Translations under genes and position numbers: made by a program
Part shown: piece by piece, positions 10,022 through 19,359 of the stretch
Layout of the letters: each line of letters opens with the position of its first letter
Numbering within the stretch: the stretch's first letter is position 1
Notes under the pieces: generated by a model
Told to the model about the DNA's origin: nothing
The model's input: the letters and a program-made list of their open reading frames with translations, nothing else
Database searches by the model: none
Origin: Limimaricola variabilis
GTDB taxonomy: Bacteria > Pseudomonadota > Alphaproteobacteria > Rhodobacterales > Rhodobacteraceae
Assembly (NCBI RefSeq): GCF_014195545.1
Contig: NZ_JACIBX010000001.1
Span: 268,463 to 332,462, forward strand
Length of the DNA: 64,000 bases
Direction: 5' to 3'

Positions 10022-10945
10022 ATGCCCATCAAGATCCCCGAAGCCCTTCCCGCCTATGACGTGCTGACGCGCGAAGGCGTGATGGTGATGTCGGAGGATC
10101 AGGCGGCCCGGCAGGACATCCGACCGCTGCGGATCGGCCTGCTGAACCTGATGCCCAAGAAGATCCAGACTGAGAACCAGTTCGCCCGGCTGATCGGCGC
10201 GACCCCGCTGCAGATCGAGCTGTCGCTGATCCGCATGTCGGACCACGAATCGCGCAACACCGCCGCCGCCCATATGGAGGAGTTCTACCGCCCCTTCGAG
10301 GAGGTCGCGGCCTCGGGCGAGAAATTCGACGGCTTCCTCGTCACCGGCGCGCCGGTCGAGCATCTCGACTTCGACGAGGTGACCTATTGGGACGAGCTGC
10401 GCCGGGTCTTCGACTGGACCGAGACCCATGCCCACTCCACCTTCGGCGTCTGCTGGGGCGGGATGGCGCTGATCGCGCATCAGCATGGCGTGGCCAAGCA
10501 CCTGCTCGACCGCAAGGCCTTCGGCTGTTTCCGGCACCGCAACCTCAAGCCCGGCAGCCCCTATCTGCGCGGCTTCTCGGATGACTGCACCGTGCCGGTC
10601 AGCCGATGGACCGAGATCCGGCAGGAAGACATCGACGCCCGGCCCGAGCTGGTGACACTGCTGGCCTCGGACGAGGTCGGGCCCTGCCTGGTCGAGGACC
10701 CCGCGCGCCGCACGCTCTACATCTTCAACCACTTCGAGTATGACAGCCACACGCTCAAGGAAGAGTACGACCGCGATGTCGCCTCGGGCGCCGCGATCTC
10801 GGTGCCGGTGAACTACTTCCCCGGGGATGATCCGACCAAACAGCCGTCGAACCGCTGGCGCAGCCACGCGCATCTGCTCTACGGCAACTGGATCAACGAG
10901 ATCTACCAGACCACCCCCTACGATCTTGCCGACATTGGCCGCTAG
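10022..10945 (+). CDS. metA: Homoserine O-acetyltransferase (MetA family)
   Basis: Acylates L-homoserine at the start of methionine synthesis. Length 307 residues against 309 in E. coli. The catalytic Cys144 lies in FGVCWGGM, and His237 and Glu239 lie in IFNHFEYD; all are offset by two from E. coli Cys142/His235/Glu237. At the acyl-donor selector position (E. coli Gly111) this protein has Glu113 in TGAPVEHL; in this family Glu is associated with acetyl-CoA rather than succinyl-CoA use, so the acetyltransferase name is preferred. No SAM-II riboswitch fits in the 29-base gap upstream. Confidence 0.96.
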   Translation: MPIKIPEALPAYDVLTREGVMVMSEDQAARQDIRPLRIGLLNLMPKKIQTENQFARLIGATPLQIELSLIRMSDHESRNTAAAHMEEFYRPFEEVAASGEKFDGFLVTGAPVEHLDFDEVTYWDELRRVFDWTETHAHSTFGVCWGGMALIAHQHGVAKHLLDRKAFGCFRHRNLKPGSPYLRGFSDDCTVPVSRWTEIRQEDIDARPELVTLLASDEVGPCLVEDPARRTLYIFNHFEYDSHTLKEEYDRDVASGAAISVPVNYFPGDDPTKQPSNRWRSHAHLLYGNWINEIYQTTPYDLADIGR

Positions 10946-11924
10946 GATCACCGCCCTCGCCGCGATCCTGGCGCTCGCCGGCTGCGCGCTTGTCGACGCC
11001 CGCGCCGACAAGCGCGAGGCCGAGGCCATCGCCGCGCATCCCCCCTTGGGCCGCTTCGTCGAGGTCGAGGGGCGGCGGGTGCATGCGGTGGTGACCGGCG
11101 AAGGCCCCGACCTGGTGCTGATCCACGGCGCCTCGGGCAACCTGCGCGATATGGTCTTCGACCTGGCCGAGCGGCTCTCGTCCCGCTACCGGGTCATCGC
11201 CTTCGACCGGCCGGGGCTGGGCTATTCCGACCCGATCGACCCGGCGGCCGGAGCGGCCTTCGGCACGCAGGCCGACAGCCTCGCGGCGCAGGCCCGCCTG
11301 CTGCAGGCGGCGGCGGCCGAGCTGGGCGCCGAGCGGCCCGTCGTCGTCGGCCACTCCTATGGCGGCGCGGTGGCCATGGCCTGGGCGCTGGAACGGCCCG
11401 AGGACATCGCCGCACTGGTCGACCTGTCGGGCGCGACCCTGCCCTGGGACACCGGCCTCGCGCCGCTCTACCGCGTCAACGGCTCGGCGCTGGGCGGTGC
11501 CGTGGCGGTGCCCGTCCTCGCGGCGCTCGCGCCCGAGCGGATGATCGACGACACGCTGACCGCGATCTTCGCCCCGGATCCGGTGCCCGAAGGCTATGCC
11601 GATTTCGTCGGGGCCGGGCTGGCCGCGCGACGGGCCAGCCTCCGGATCAACGCCCGCCAGGTCAACGCGCTGCTCGATCAGGTGACGCGGATGCGCGCGC
11701 TCTACCCGTCCCTCGACCTGCCGGTCGAGATCGTCCACGGCACCGCCGACACGATCGTCCCCCCCGAGATTCATTCCATACGGCTGGCGCGGCTGATCCC
11801 CGGGGCGAACCTGACCCTGCTCGAGGGCGTTGGCCACATGCCGCACCATGCCGCCCCCGAGGCGGTGGTCGCGGCCATCGACCGGGCGGCGGCACGGGCG
11901 GGATTGCGCCGCGACGCCCCCTGA
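10935..11924 (+). CDS. Alpha/beta hydrolase, predicted lipoprotein
   Basis: A roughly 329-residue alpha/beta hydrolase. The oxyanion block HGASGN, nucleophile elbow GHSYGG (Ser at about residue 141), acid loop HGTADTIVP and final GVGHMPHH supply a full Ser-Asp-His triad. The N-terminus has a hydrophobic stretch ending LALAGCALV, a lipobox with the lipidated Cys at about residue 17, so the enzyme is likely anchored in the envelope. No ATG precedes the signal; TTG at 10935 (11 bases inside the metA end) or TTG at 10926 are the best starts, implying translational coupling to metA. Substrate unknown. Confidence 0.83.
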   Translation: MAARITALAAILALAGCALVDARADKREAEAIAAHPPLGRFVEVEGRRVHAVVTGEGPDLVLIHGASGNLRDMVFDLAERLSSRYRVIAFDRPGLGYSDPIDPAAGAAFGTQADSLAAQARLLQAAAAELGAERPVVVGHSYGGAVAMAWALERPEDIAALVDLSGATLPWDTGLAPLYRVNGSALGGAVAVPVLAALAPERMIDDTLTAIFAPDPVPEGYADFVGAGLAARRASLRINARQVNALLDQVTRMRALYPSLDLPVEIVHGTADTIVPPEIHSIRLARLIPGANLTLLEGVGHMPHHAAPEAVVAAIDRAAARAGLRRDAP

Positions 11925-11952
11925 GGGCATCGTGGAGCGCGAGGAGAAACAG

Positions 11953-12825
11953 ATGGACAAGCCGTTCGACGGGGCGATCAGCCGCTTCTACGAGGAGGAG
12001 GCGCCCGAGGAGGTCCGCGAGGCGCTGCGCAACGCCGGCAAGGACGACATCTCCAGCCCGCGCTTTCCCTATCCGTCGCGTTGGAAGCGCAAGGAATACG
12101 AGGCGGCGATGGACGCGCTGCAGGTCGAGCTGGTCAAGATGCAGGCCTGGGTGAAGGCCACCGGCCAGCGCGTCGTGGTGATCTTCGAAGGCCGTGACGC
12201 CGCCGGCAAGGGCGGCACGATCGGCCGCTTCCGCGAGAACCTGAACCCACGCGGCGCCCGCGTCGTGGCGCTGGCCAAGCCGTCGGAGATCGAGGCCGGG
12301 CAGTGGTATTTCCAGCGCTACGTGCGCGAGCTGCCGACCGCGGGCGAGATCGTGTTCTTCGACCGCTCCTGGTACAACCGCGCCGTGGTCGAGCCGGTCT
12401 TCGGCTTTGCCGACGCCGAACAGGTCGCGCATTTCTACGCTCAGGTCGAGGATTTCGAGCGGATGCTCTGCGAGGACGGCATCCTGCTGTTCAAGCTTTG
12501 GTTCAATGTCGGGCGGGCCACCCAGCTGGAGCGGTTCCTCAAGCGCGAGAACGACCCGCTCAAGCAGTGGAAGCTGTCATGGGTCGACATCGAGGGTCTG
12601 CGCAAGTGGGACGCCTATACCGACCGCATCGCCACCATGTTCGAGCGGACGCATTTCAAGCACGCCCCTTGGACCGTGATCCGCGGCGACGACAAGCGGC
12701 GCGCGCGGGTGAACGCGATCCGCAGCGTGCTGGCGCGGCTCGACTATCCCGACCGTGACACGGCAGCGGTCTGCGAACTCGATCCGAAGATCGCGGGCGG
12801 TCCCGATCTGTGGCCGCGCGACTGA
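11953..12825 (+). CDS. ppk2: Polyphosphate kinase 2
   Basis: A 290-residue class I PPK2, which uses polyphosphate to phosphorylate nucleoside diphosphates or the reverse. The Walker A region FEGRDAAGKGGT lies at about residues 78-89, followed by the conserved DRSWYNRA lid/Walker B block and the basic segment KRENDPLKQWK. A single PPK2 domain is present, as expected for class I. The ATG at 11953 is preceded by GAGGAG. A TetR gene follows after a single base, so the two probably form an operon. Confidence 0.95.
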   Translation: MDKPFDGAISRFYEEEAPEEVREALRNAGKDDISSPRFPYPSRWKRKEYEAAMDALQVELVKMQAWVKATGQRVVVIFEGRDAAGKGGTIGRFRENLNPRGARVVALAKPSEIEAGQWYFQRYVRELPTAGEIVFFDRSWYNRAVVEPVFGFADAEQVAHFYAQVEDFERMLCEDGILLFKLWFNVGRATQLERFLKRENDPLKQWKLSWVDIEGLRKWDAYTDRIATMFERTHFKHAPWTVIRGDDKRRARVNAIRSVLARLDYPDRDTAAVCELDPKIAGGPDLWPRD

Positions 12826-12826
12826 C

Positions 12827-13444
12827 GTGGCCAAGCAGGGATATCATCACGGCAACCTGCGCCAGGCGCTGGTCGAGGCCTGTCTGGAGCTAATCGAGGC
12901 CAAGGGTCCGACCGGTTTCACGCTGTCGGAGGCGGCCCGCGCCGCCGGCGTGACCCCCGCCGCCGTCTATCGCCATTTCGCCGGGCGCGAGGACCTGATC
13001 GCCGAGGCCGCGCGGCAGGGCTACGAGATCTTCGCCGACCTGCTGGAATACGCCTACGATTCCGGGCGGCCCTCGGTGCTGGCAGCCTTCGAGAAGACCG
13101 GCCGGGCCTATCTCGCCTTCGCGCGCAAACATCCCGGCCACTACGTCGCGATGTTCGAAAGCGGCCTGTCGATGCAGCGCAACCCGGACCTCGCCGCGGC
13201 CTCGCAGCGGGCGCTGGGCGTGCTCGAACGCGCGGCCGAAGCCCTGTCGCAGCGCATCCCGGCCGATCGGCGCCCGCCGCCGCAAATGTTCGCGGCGCAT
13301 GTCTGGGCGATGAGCCATGGCGTGGTCGAGCTGTTCGCGCGCGGCTCGCCCGGCACGCGCGCGCCGTTTCCACCCGAGGAACTGTTGGAAACCGGTATCG
13401 GTGTCTATCTGCGCGGTCTCGGCCTGATCGCGCCTGACGAATGA
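12827..13444 (+). CDS. TetR/AcrR-family regulator
   Basis: A 205-residue regulator with the TetR N-terminal helix-turn-helix (residues about 5-50, ending GVTPAAVYRHFAGRED) and a C-terminal ligand domain resembling the WHG-type TetR group (HVWAMSHGVVELF). The start is a GTG at 12827, one base after the ppk2 stop; family homology begins at KQGYHHGNLRQAL just after it. Co-transcription with ppk2 is likely. Target and ligand are unknown. Confidence 0.9.
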   Translation: MAKQGYHHGNLRQALVEACLELIEAKGPTGFTLSEAARAAGVTPAAVYRHFAGREDLIAEAARQGYEIFADLLEYAYDSGRPSVLAAFEKTGRAYLAFARKHPGHYVAMFESGLSMQRNPDLAAASQRALGVLERAAEALSQRIPADRRPPPQMFAAHVWAMSHGVVELFARGSPGTRAPFPPEELLETGIGVYLRGLGLIAPDE

Positions 13445-13594
13445 GGGTGGCGGAGCCCGCCCGGATACCGGAAAACTAGGGGAACGACTAAATGAGCAGG
13501 CCCCGCCGGAACCATTCAATGTCATAGCACTTACTTTCGTGCATGGTGCGTTTGCACTAAACCCTAGATTGTTTTTCGAGTAAGTTTTAACCCC

Positions 13595-14704
13595 ATGGTT
13601 ATCAGTGCTGTCATCGAGCGGCTGAGGGATCATCTATACCAAAGCGCTATACGCCCTAACCTATGGGAATATCTGCCAAACCACCTTGCAGAGGCGGCTG
13701 GCGGCGGCGCATGGGCCTTGCAGCTCGTCAGGCCCGGGGCGCCGCGCCGTGTCGAGATTCATGGCTTCAACTTCGATCCGACGCTGCTTCGGCAGTATCC
13801 GGAGCGCTTCGCGCAAAACAACCTGTGGTTGAACGAGGTTCTCCAGGCTCCGATTCTCCAGCTCGTCGACAATGCCGGGATGGTGGATCAGAGCTGCTTT
13901 CTCGAGAGTCTCTACTATTCGGAGTTCCTGCACCCGCAGGGTGACCTCCGCCACAGCCTCGGGATGGGGCTGTCCCGCTCCTTTGCCGGGCAGCTGGTCG
14001 TCAGCTGCAACTTTGCCCCCTATCAGACAAGCGATGTGGGTCCGGCCGCGGGCGAGATTCTGTCGCAGCTCGGTCCGGACCTTCAGCGCGCGGTTCAATT
14101 GACCCGGCAGGCCGAGCGGGCGGCGATGGCGACCGGCATTCGGCTGGCCGCCGGGATGGATCGACAGCAGGCCTGCTATGTCCTCGACGCGCGCTCCCGA
14201 CCGGTGGCGATCAATCCGCGGGGGCGCGAGATCGTGGCCCGCGACGCGGTGCTCGGCCTGAAGGCGGAGCGGTTGCGCTTCGACGACGAAAGCGCCAATG
14301 CGGCGCTCGACGAGGCGCTGGCGGGCACGATGCGGGCGGTATTCCCGATTGGGCATGACGGGCCGCACCGGCTTCTGGCCCGCCTGACGCCGGTGACCGA
14401 GCCCGGCTTGATCGCCCCGATCGAGGCGTTCCTGCACGGTGAAAAGGCGGTCGCGACTTTGCAGCTGGTCGGATCCGGCAGCCCCGAGGCCGTCGAGGAC
14501 GACCTGCATCTCCTTTTCGAACTGACCCCGGCCGAGACCTTCGTCCTGCGCCGCCTCTGCGAGGGCCTGTCGATGGCCGAGATCGCGGAGCTACGCGGCG
14601 CGAGCACCAACACGGTCCGCAACCAGCTGCGCAGCCTGTTCGACAAGACTGGGACAAGCCGCCAGGCCGAGCTCGTTGCACTGGTCGCACGTCTCGGGGC
14701 CTGA
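13595..14704 (+). CDS. LuxR-type helix-turn-helix regulator
   Basis: A 369-residue protein with a C-terminal LuxR/GerE DNA-binding domain (residues about 310-365: FELTPAETFVLRRLCEG, then NTVRNQLRSLFDKTG). The first 300 residues have no domain I can name; there is no autoinducer-binding signature and no receiver domain, so the signal is unknown. A 150-base, locally AT-rich upstream region (with TTGTTTTT and TAAGTTTTAA) is the likely promoter. No neighbouring quorum-sensing synthase is present. Confidence 0.85.
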   Translation: MVISAVIERLRDHLYQSAIRPNLWEYLPNHLAEAAGGGAWALQLVRPGAPRRVEIHGFNFDPTLLRQYPERFAQNNLWLNEVLQAPILQLVDNAGMVDQSCFLESLYYSEFLHPQGDLRHSLGMGLSRSFAGQLVVSCNFAPYQTSDVGPAAGEILSQLGPDLQRAVQLTRQAERAAMATGIRLAAGMDRQQACYVLDARSRPVAINPRGREIVARDAVLGLKAERLRFDDESANAALDEALAGTMRAVFPIGHDGPHRLLARLTPVTEPGLIAPIEAFLHGEKAVATLQLVGSGSPEAVEDDLHLLFELTPAETFVLRRLCEGLSMAEIAELRGASTNTVRNQLRSLFDKTGTSRQAELVALVARLGA

Positions 14705-14771
14705 GACCGAAACGGCTTGCTCGAAGGCGGGCCTGCGGCGAGGCTGGGAATGTCAGGCTCAGGAGGACCGC

Positions 14772-15281
14772 ATGAACGGATCGCTCGCCGCGCTTTTCGC
14801 GATGGTATCGCTGACCGACCTCGCCTTTGGTGGCTGCGGTGACGATGTCTGCCAGTTGAAGGACCAGGGTCCGGGCCGCGTGGCACTGCAATATGGGGGC
14901 ATGCTCTACCAGCGGGAACGCGAGGGTGGCGAAGCCTATCTGCAATACCACGCCCCGACGCGGCTGGGCCGGATCGAAACGGTGCTCGGCCTGTCGGTCA
15001 GCGCCTCCGGCGACACCTGGATCGGCGCCGGGCTGCAATGGACCGGCGCGCTGCCATATGACAGCTTCGTGCAGCTGTCGCTGCTGCCGGGGATCTACGC
15101 GCGCAGCAGCGGGCCGGAGCTGGGACACCCGGTCGAGTTTCGCTCATCGGCCGGGGTGGGTTACGCCTTCGACAGCGGCGCGCGGCTGTCGCTGCAGTTC
15201 GACCATCGCTCCAATGCCGGGCTGTCGGGCGCCAATCCGGGGCTGGAGACCTTCGGCGTCAGGCTGTCCCTGCCTTATTGA
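14772..15281 (+). CDS. PagL-like lipid A 3-O-deacylase (acyloxyacyl hydrolase family)
   Basis: A 169-residue exported beta-barrel protein. The C-terminal part has the PagL active-site pattern: His145 and Ser147 in FDHRSNAG, and Glu159 in NPGLETFG, with the same H-x-S and plus-12 Glu spacing as PagL. It ends in an aromatic residue (LSLPY) as outer-membrane barrels do. The N-terminal 25 residues are hydrophobic with AFGGCG, a possible signal or lipoprotein motif. AGGAGGA lies 8 bases before the ATG. Known PagL enzymes remove an acyl chain from lipid A; the gene ends with TGA adjoining the stop of the convergent ABC ATPase gene. Confidence 0.85.
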   Translation: MNGSLAALFAMVSLTDLAFGGCGDDVCQLKDQGPGRVALQYGGMLYQREREGGEAYLQYHAPTRLGRIETVLGLSVSASGDTWIGAGLQWTGALPYDSFVQLSLLPGIYARSSGPELGHPVEFRSSAGVGYAFDSGARLSLQFDHRSNAGLSGANPGLETFGVRLSLPY

Positions 15282-16355
15282 TCAGGCCGTGAGTAGCACC
15301 AGCGCCCGTTCGTCCCAGGCCAGCCGGGTCGTCGCGCCGACCTCGAGCACGGGCCGACCGATCAGGTTCTTCATCGACACGGTGAGCGGCCGGTCGATTC
15401 CGTCCACCCGGACCTCGTAATAGGTCATGTCGCCGTAATAGACGACCTCGGCCACCGTGCCGCGCGTCTCGCGCCGGGGCGCGGTGTCGCCGTCGAACAG
15501 GATCGCGAGCGTTTCCGGCCGCAGGCCGACGGTGATCTCGCCGCCCGCCGGCAGCGCCTGCTCCGGCGCCAGTTCGGCCCGGCCGAGCCCCGCGACCTCG
15601 ATCGCGCCGCGCTGGTCCAGCATCCGCCCCGGCAGGAAGTTCATCTTGCCGATGAACTGCGCGACGCGCCGGTTGGCGGGCTTGCGATAGAGCGTCTCCG
15701 GATCGGCGAGTTGCCCGATCTGGCCGTCGAACATCACCGCGATGCGGTCCGACATGACCAGCGCCTCTTCCTGGTCGTGGGTGACGAGGATGAAGGTGAT
15801 GCCAACCTGGCGCTGCAGCCGCATCAGTTCGAGCTGCATCTGCTCGCGCATCAGCCGGTCGAGCGCGGAGAGCGGCTCGTCGAGCAGCAGCACCTTGGGC
15901 TCGAGGATCAGCGCGCGCGCCAGCGCCACGCGTTGCCGCTGGCCGCCCGAGAGCGCATGCGCGCGCCGCTTGCCATAGCCGCCGAGTCCCACCATCTCGA
16001 GCGCCTGCTCGACCGCCCGCGCCTTCTCGACCTTGGAGCGCGGATCACGGCGCAGGCCGAAGCCCACATTCTCGGCGACGCTGAGATGCGGGAAGACGGC
16101 GTAGGACTGGAACACCATGTTGGTCGGGCGATGGTTGGCGGCCACCCCCTTCATGTCGCGGCCGTCGATGCGGATCGTGCCGGACGAGACCTCTTCCAGC
16201 CCGGCGATGGTGCGCAGCAAGGTGGTCTTGCCGCAGCCCGAGGGGCCCAGCAGCGAGAAGAACTCGCCGGCCCGGATCTCGAGGTCGATGCCGCGCAGCG
16301 CATGGTAGTCGCCGTAATGCTTCTCGACGCTTTTGAGTTCGATGAGAGCGGTCAC
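15282..16355 (-). CDS. ABC transporter ATP-binding protein (spermidine/putrescine PotA type)
   Basis: A 357-residue ATPase that powers import of polyamine-type or related substrates. Walker A GPSGCGKT, Q-loop FQSYAVFPH, signature LSGGQRQRVALARAL, Walker B VLLLDEPLSALD and H-loop LVTHDQEEA are all present, with a C-terminal TOBE domain of about 110 residues. Its start overlaps the end of the permease gene upstream by 4 bases (ATGA), so the three genes form one operon read from 18033 to 15282. Confidence 0.95.
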   Translation of the reverse strand: MTALIELKSVEKHYGDYHALRGIDLEIRAGEFFSLLGPSGCGKTTLLRTIAGLEEVSSGTIRIDGRDMKGVAANHRPTNMVFQSYAVFPHLSVAENVGFGLRRDPRSKVEKARAVEQALEMVGLGGYGKRRAHALSGGQRQRVALARALILEPKVLLLDEPLSALDRLMREQMQLELMRLQRQVGITFILVTHDQEEALVMSDRIAVMFDGQIGQLADPETLYRKPANRRVAQFIGKMNFLPGRMLDQRGAIEVAGLGRAELAPEQALPAGGEITVGLRPETLAILFDGDTAPRRETRGTVAEVVYYGDMTYYEVRVDGIDRPLTVSMKNLIGRPVLEVGATTRLAWDERALVLLTA

Positions 16356-17161
16356 AGGAAGCCTCCGGTATCCTTGATGCCGGCCCGGGCAAGGCCGCGG
16401 CGGCGGAACAGTTCCGCGATGACGAGCAGCACGACCGACAGCGTCACGAGGATCGTGCCGAGCGCCATGACCACGGGCAGCTGCGCCGGAAAGCGCAGCA
16501 GGCCCCAGATATAGACCGGCATGGTCGGGTTCGCGCCGGTCAGGAAGAAGGCGATGATGAATTCGTCGAGGCTGATGGTGAAGGCGATCAGCATCGAAGA
16601 CACGATCCCCGGCATCACCAGCGGCAGCGTCACGAGGCGGAAGGCCGAAAGCCGGCTTTCGCCCAGATCCATCGCCGCCTCCTCGATCGAGGGGTCGAGG
16701 TTCTGGAAGGCGCCGTTCAGGATCGCGATCGAGAACGGCGTGCAGATCAGCACATGCGCCGCGATCACCGTCCAGTTCGACAGGTTCAGCCCCAGCACCT
16801 GCCGCATCACGATCAGCAGTGAGACCGCGACAATGATCTCGGGCAGCACGAGCGGCAGCATCACGAAGCCGAGGATCCCGCCCTTGCCCGGAAACCGCGC
16901 CATGGCGCCGGCACGGGCGGCGCAGATCCCCAACAGGGTCGCGAAGATCGCCGTCATCGCAGCGATGAAGAGCGAGTTTCCGACTGCCTGACGCAGCGCC
17001 GCGTTGCCGGCGAGATCGCCGAACCAGTGGGTAGTGAAACCCTTGAGCGGAAAGGCGATGATCGTCGCGTCGTTGAAGGCGAAGAGCGGCAGCAGCGCGA
17101 TCGGCGCGTAGAGGAACAGCAAATACAGGATCGCATAGACCCGGAGCGGCAGACCCTTCAT
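16352..17161 (-). CDS. ABC transporter permease (PotC type)
   Basis: A 269-residue inner-membrane permease with six predicted helices and the EAA loop IEEAAMDLGESRLSAFRLV, which contacts the ATPase. The LDEFIIAFFLTG segment is characteristic of PotC-like polyamine permeases. It overlaps by 4 bases with both the upstream permease and the downstream ATPase genes, indicating translational coupling. Confidence 0.94.
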   Translation of the reverse strand: MKGLPLRVYAILYLLFLYAPIALLPLFAFNDATIIAFPLKGFTTHWFGDLAGNAALRQAVGNSLFIAAMTAIFATLLGICAARAGAMARFPGKGGILGFVMLPLVLPEIIVAVSLLIVMRQVLGLNLSNWTVIAAHVLICTPFSIAILNGAFQNLDPSIEEAAMDLGESRLSAFRLVTLPLVMPGIVSSMLIAFTISLDEFIIAFFLTGANPTMPVYIWGLLRFPAQLPVVMALGTILVTLSVVLLVIAELFRRRGLARAGIKDTGGFL

Positions 17162-18033
17162 CCCCGCCCCCGGAGCCAGCGGCGGTTGAGCATGACGAAA
17201 GCCAGCGCGATGGCGGTGACGCAGATCATCGCGACGATGGCGATGGCCGCACCCATCGGCGCGTTGTTGAGCTGCAGGAACTGGGTCTGGATCATGTTGG
17301 CGATGAGCTTGCCCCCGGCGCCGCCCATCAGCTCGGGCGTGACGTAGTCGCCGATGGTCGGGATGAAGACGATCAACACGGCGGCGACGAGGCCGGGCAT
17401 CGACAGCGGCAGCGTCACGCGGAAGAAGGTGGTGAGACGGGTCTCGCCCAGATCGCGGCTGGCCTCGATCAGCGAGCGGTCGATCTTTTCCAGCGCCACG
17501 AAGATCGGAAGGATCGCGAAGGGCGCAAAGGCATGCGCCAGCGTGATGATCACCGCGTTCACGTTGTAGAGGATGAAGCTCAGCGGCTCGTCGATGATCC
17601 CGGCGCCGATCAGGCCCGAATTGATCACGCCGTTATAGCCGAGGATCACCTTCCACAGGAACACCCGGATCAGGTAGCTGGTCCAGAACGGGATGGTGAT
17701 CAGGAACAGCCAGAGCGACTTGCGCTCGGGCCGGACATGGAACGACAGGAAATAGGCCACCGGGAAGGCCAGCACCACGGTGACCAGCGTGACGATCCCC
17801 GACACCATCAGCGACCGTCCGAGCAGCACGGTATAGATCGGCTTGTCGAAGAACTCGCGGTAATTGGCCAGCGTGAAGCTGGTGTCGATGGTCATGAAGT
17901 CCTGCGTCCAGAAGCTGAACAGCACGACCGCGAGAATCGGCAGCGCCAGCAGCGCCAGCGCGTAGAAAAAGGGCGGTGCCAGCAGCATGGCCGCCCGGCC
18001 GCCCTCGGATTTCGTGAAGTTCCCCAGACCCAT
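17158..18033 (-). CDS. ABC transporter permease (PotB type)
   Basis: A 291-residue inner-membrane permease with six predicted helices and the EAA loop IEASRDLGETRLTTFFRV; FIPTIGDYVTPELMGG is typical of PotB-like proteins. The ATG at 18033 is chosen because residues upstream (to 18111) look unlike the family. It is the first gene of the operon; no periplasmic binding protein gene is adjacent on either side, so the receptor must be encoded elsewhere. Confidence 0.93.
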   Translation of the reverse strand: MGLGNFTKSEGGRAAMLLAPPFFYALALLALPILAVVLFSFWTQDFMTIDTSFTLANYREFFDKPIYTVLLGRSLMVSGIVTLVTVVLAFPVAYFLSFHVRPERKSLWLFLITIPFWTSYLIRVFLWKVILGYNGVINSGLIGAGIIDEPLSFILYNVNAVIITLAHAFAPFAILPIFVALEKIDRSLIEASRDLGETRLTTFFRVTLPLSMPGLVAAVLIVFIPTIGDYVTPELMGGAGGKLIANMIQTQFLQLNNAPMGAAIAIVAMICVTAIALAFVMLNRRWLRGRG

Positions 18034-18185
18034 GGCCGCCCCGTGATGCCCCGCGAGGATGCTTGACCGCGCAGCGGCAAAGATCAACCGCACGCGCGCC
18101 TTTCGCCGCAATCGCGACGCTGCGCAAGTGGTCTCGTGCAGCCGGAACCATCACGCGGCGATCCCGTGTTCGGCCGCCACATGCG

Positions 18186-18216
18186 AAAAGGGCGGCCCCC
18201 GCAGGGACCGCCCTTT
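18186..18216 (-). terminator. Intrinsic terminator of rplM-rpsI
   Basis: On the minus strand the stem GGGCGGTCCC pairs with GGGGGCCGCCC around a short loop and is followed by a T-run (complement of AAAA at 18186-18189). It lies 24 bases after the rpsI stop. Confidence 0.85.
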
Positions 18217-18239
18217 CCTGTCGCGAAATCCGCGAGAGA

Positions 18240-18734
18240 TCAGCGCTTCGAGAACTGGAAGCTACGACGCGCCTTGCGCTTGCCGTACTTCTTACGCTCG
18301 ACGACGCGGCTGTCACGGGTCAGGAAGCCCGCGGCCTTGAGCGCGCCGCGCAGCGAGGGATCGTACAGCTGCAGCGCCTTGGAGATGCCGTGCTTCACGG
18401 CACCGGCCTGGCCCGAGAGACCGCCGCCGGCGACGGTGGCGTAGACGTCGAACTGGCCCGAGACGTTCGCGACCTGGAACGGCTGGCGCAGGATCATCTG
18501 CAGCACCGGACGGGCGAAGTAGACGTTCATCTCCTTGCCGTTGACGGTGACCTTGCCGGAGCCCGGCTTGATCCAGACGCGGGCGACCGCATCCTTCCGC
18601 TTGCCGGTGGCGTAGGAGCGGCCCAGCTCGTCGCGGACGGGCTCGCGCGGGGTCAGGGTCTCGGTCGCGGCGGCCTGGCCTTCGGTCGAGACGGCCGAGC
18701 CCAGCTCTTCGAGCGAATTGATCTGATCGGCCAT
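18240..18734 (-). CDS. rpsI: Ribosomal protein S9
   Basis: A 164-residue small-subunit ribosomal protein. The first 35 residues are an alphaproteobacterial extension; the S9 core starts at [18 protein letters not shown] and ends with [17 protein letters not shown], the conserved basic tail that reaches into the decoding site. It starts within the rplM stop codon (TAATG), the normal rplM-rpsI operon coupling. Confidence 0.98.
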   Translation of the reverse strand: MADQINSLEELGSAVSTEGQAAATETLTPREPVRDELGRSYATGKRKDAVARVWIKPGSGKVTVNGKEMNVYFARPVLQMILRQPFQVANVSGQFDVYATVAGGGLSGQAGAVKHGISKALQLYDPSLRGALKAAGFLTRDSRVVERKKYGKRKARRSFQFSKR

Positions 18735-19195
18735 TATGCGGTCCTCATGTTCTTCTTGTTCATGGACGCGACGTCCAGAACCTCGGGCTTCTGCGCCTCC
18801 ATGCCGTGCTCGGCACCGGCGAAGACGCGCAGATGGGTCATCTGCTGACGCGACAGGCGGTTGCCCGGCAGCATCCGCTTGACGGCCTGCATGACGACGC
18901 GCTCGGGGTGCGCACCATCGAGGATCTGCTGCTTGGTGCGCGACTTGATGCCGCCCGGGTGTCCGGTGTGCCAGTAGAAGTGCTCTTCGCGCTTCTTGCC
19001 GGTCATCTGCACCTTGTCCGCGTTGATCACGATGACGTTGTCACCCATGTCCATGTGCGGGGTGAAGGAGGCCTTGTGCTTGCCGCGCAGGCGCATGGCG
19101 ATGATCGAGGCGAGGCGACCCAGAACGACGCCCTCGGCGTCGATCAGGATCCACTTCTTCTCGATATCCGCCGGGGTAGCGGTGAAGGTTTTCAT
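18734..19195 (-). CDS. rplM: Ribosomal protein L13
   Basis: A 153-residue large-subunit ribosomal protein with the typical blocks [35 protein letters not shown] and [16 protein letters not shown]. The ATG at 19195 fits the family start ([15 protein letters not shown]). It is the promoter-proximal gene of the rplM-rpsI operon. Confidence 0.98.
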   Translation of the reverse strand: MKTFTATPADIEKKWILIDAEGVVLGRLASIIAMRLRGKHKASFTPHMDMGDNVIVINADKVQMTGKKREEHFYWHTGHPGGIKSRTKQQILDGAHPERVVMQAVKRMLPGNRLSRQQMTHLRVFAGAEHGMEAQKPEVLDVASMNKKNMRTA

Positions 19196-19359
19196 GGTTC
19201 TGCCCTTGATCTGCAACGCGCACCGCCCCGAACGGGCCGCCCGCGCAAATTCGATGGGCGGGTTCTAAACGAAGCAGTGGCGCAGTCAAGCGCACATCTT
19301 CCAAAATAATCTTTACAAATCAATGACTTGAAATTAAGGTATCAATATACCCCACTATT

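Noticed and set aside
15282-18033. Calling the ABC operon potABC with certainty
   Set aside because: Family-level similarity only; substrate may be another cation or small molecule and the receptor gene is missing.
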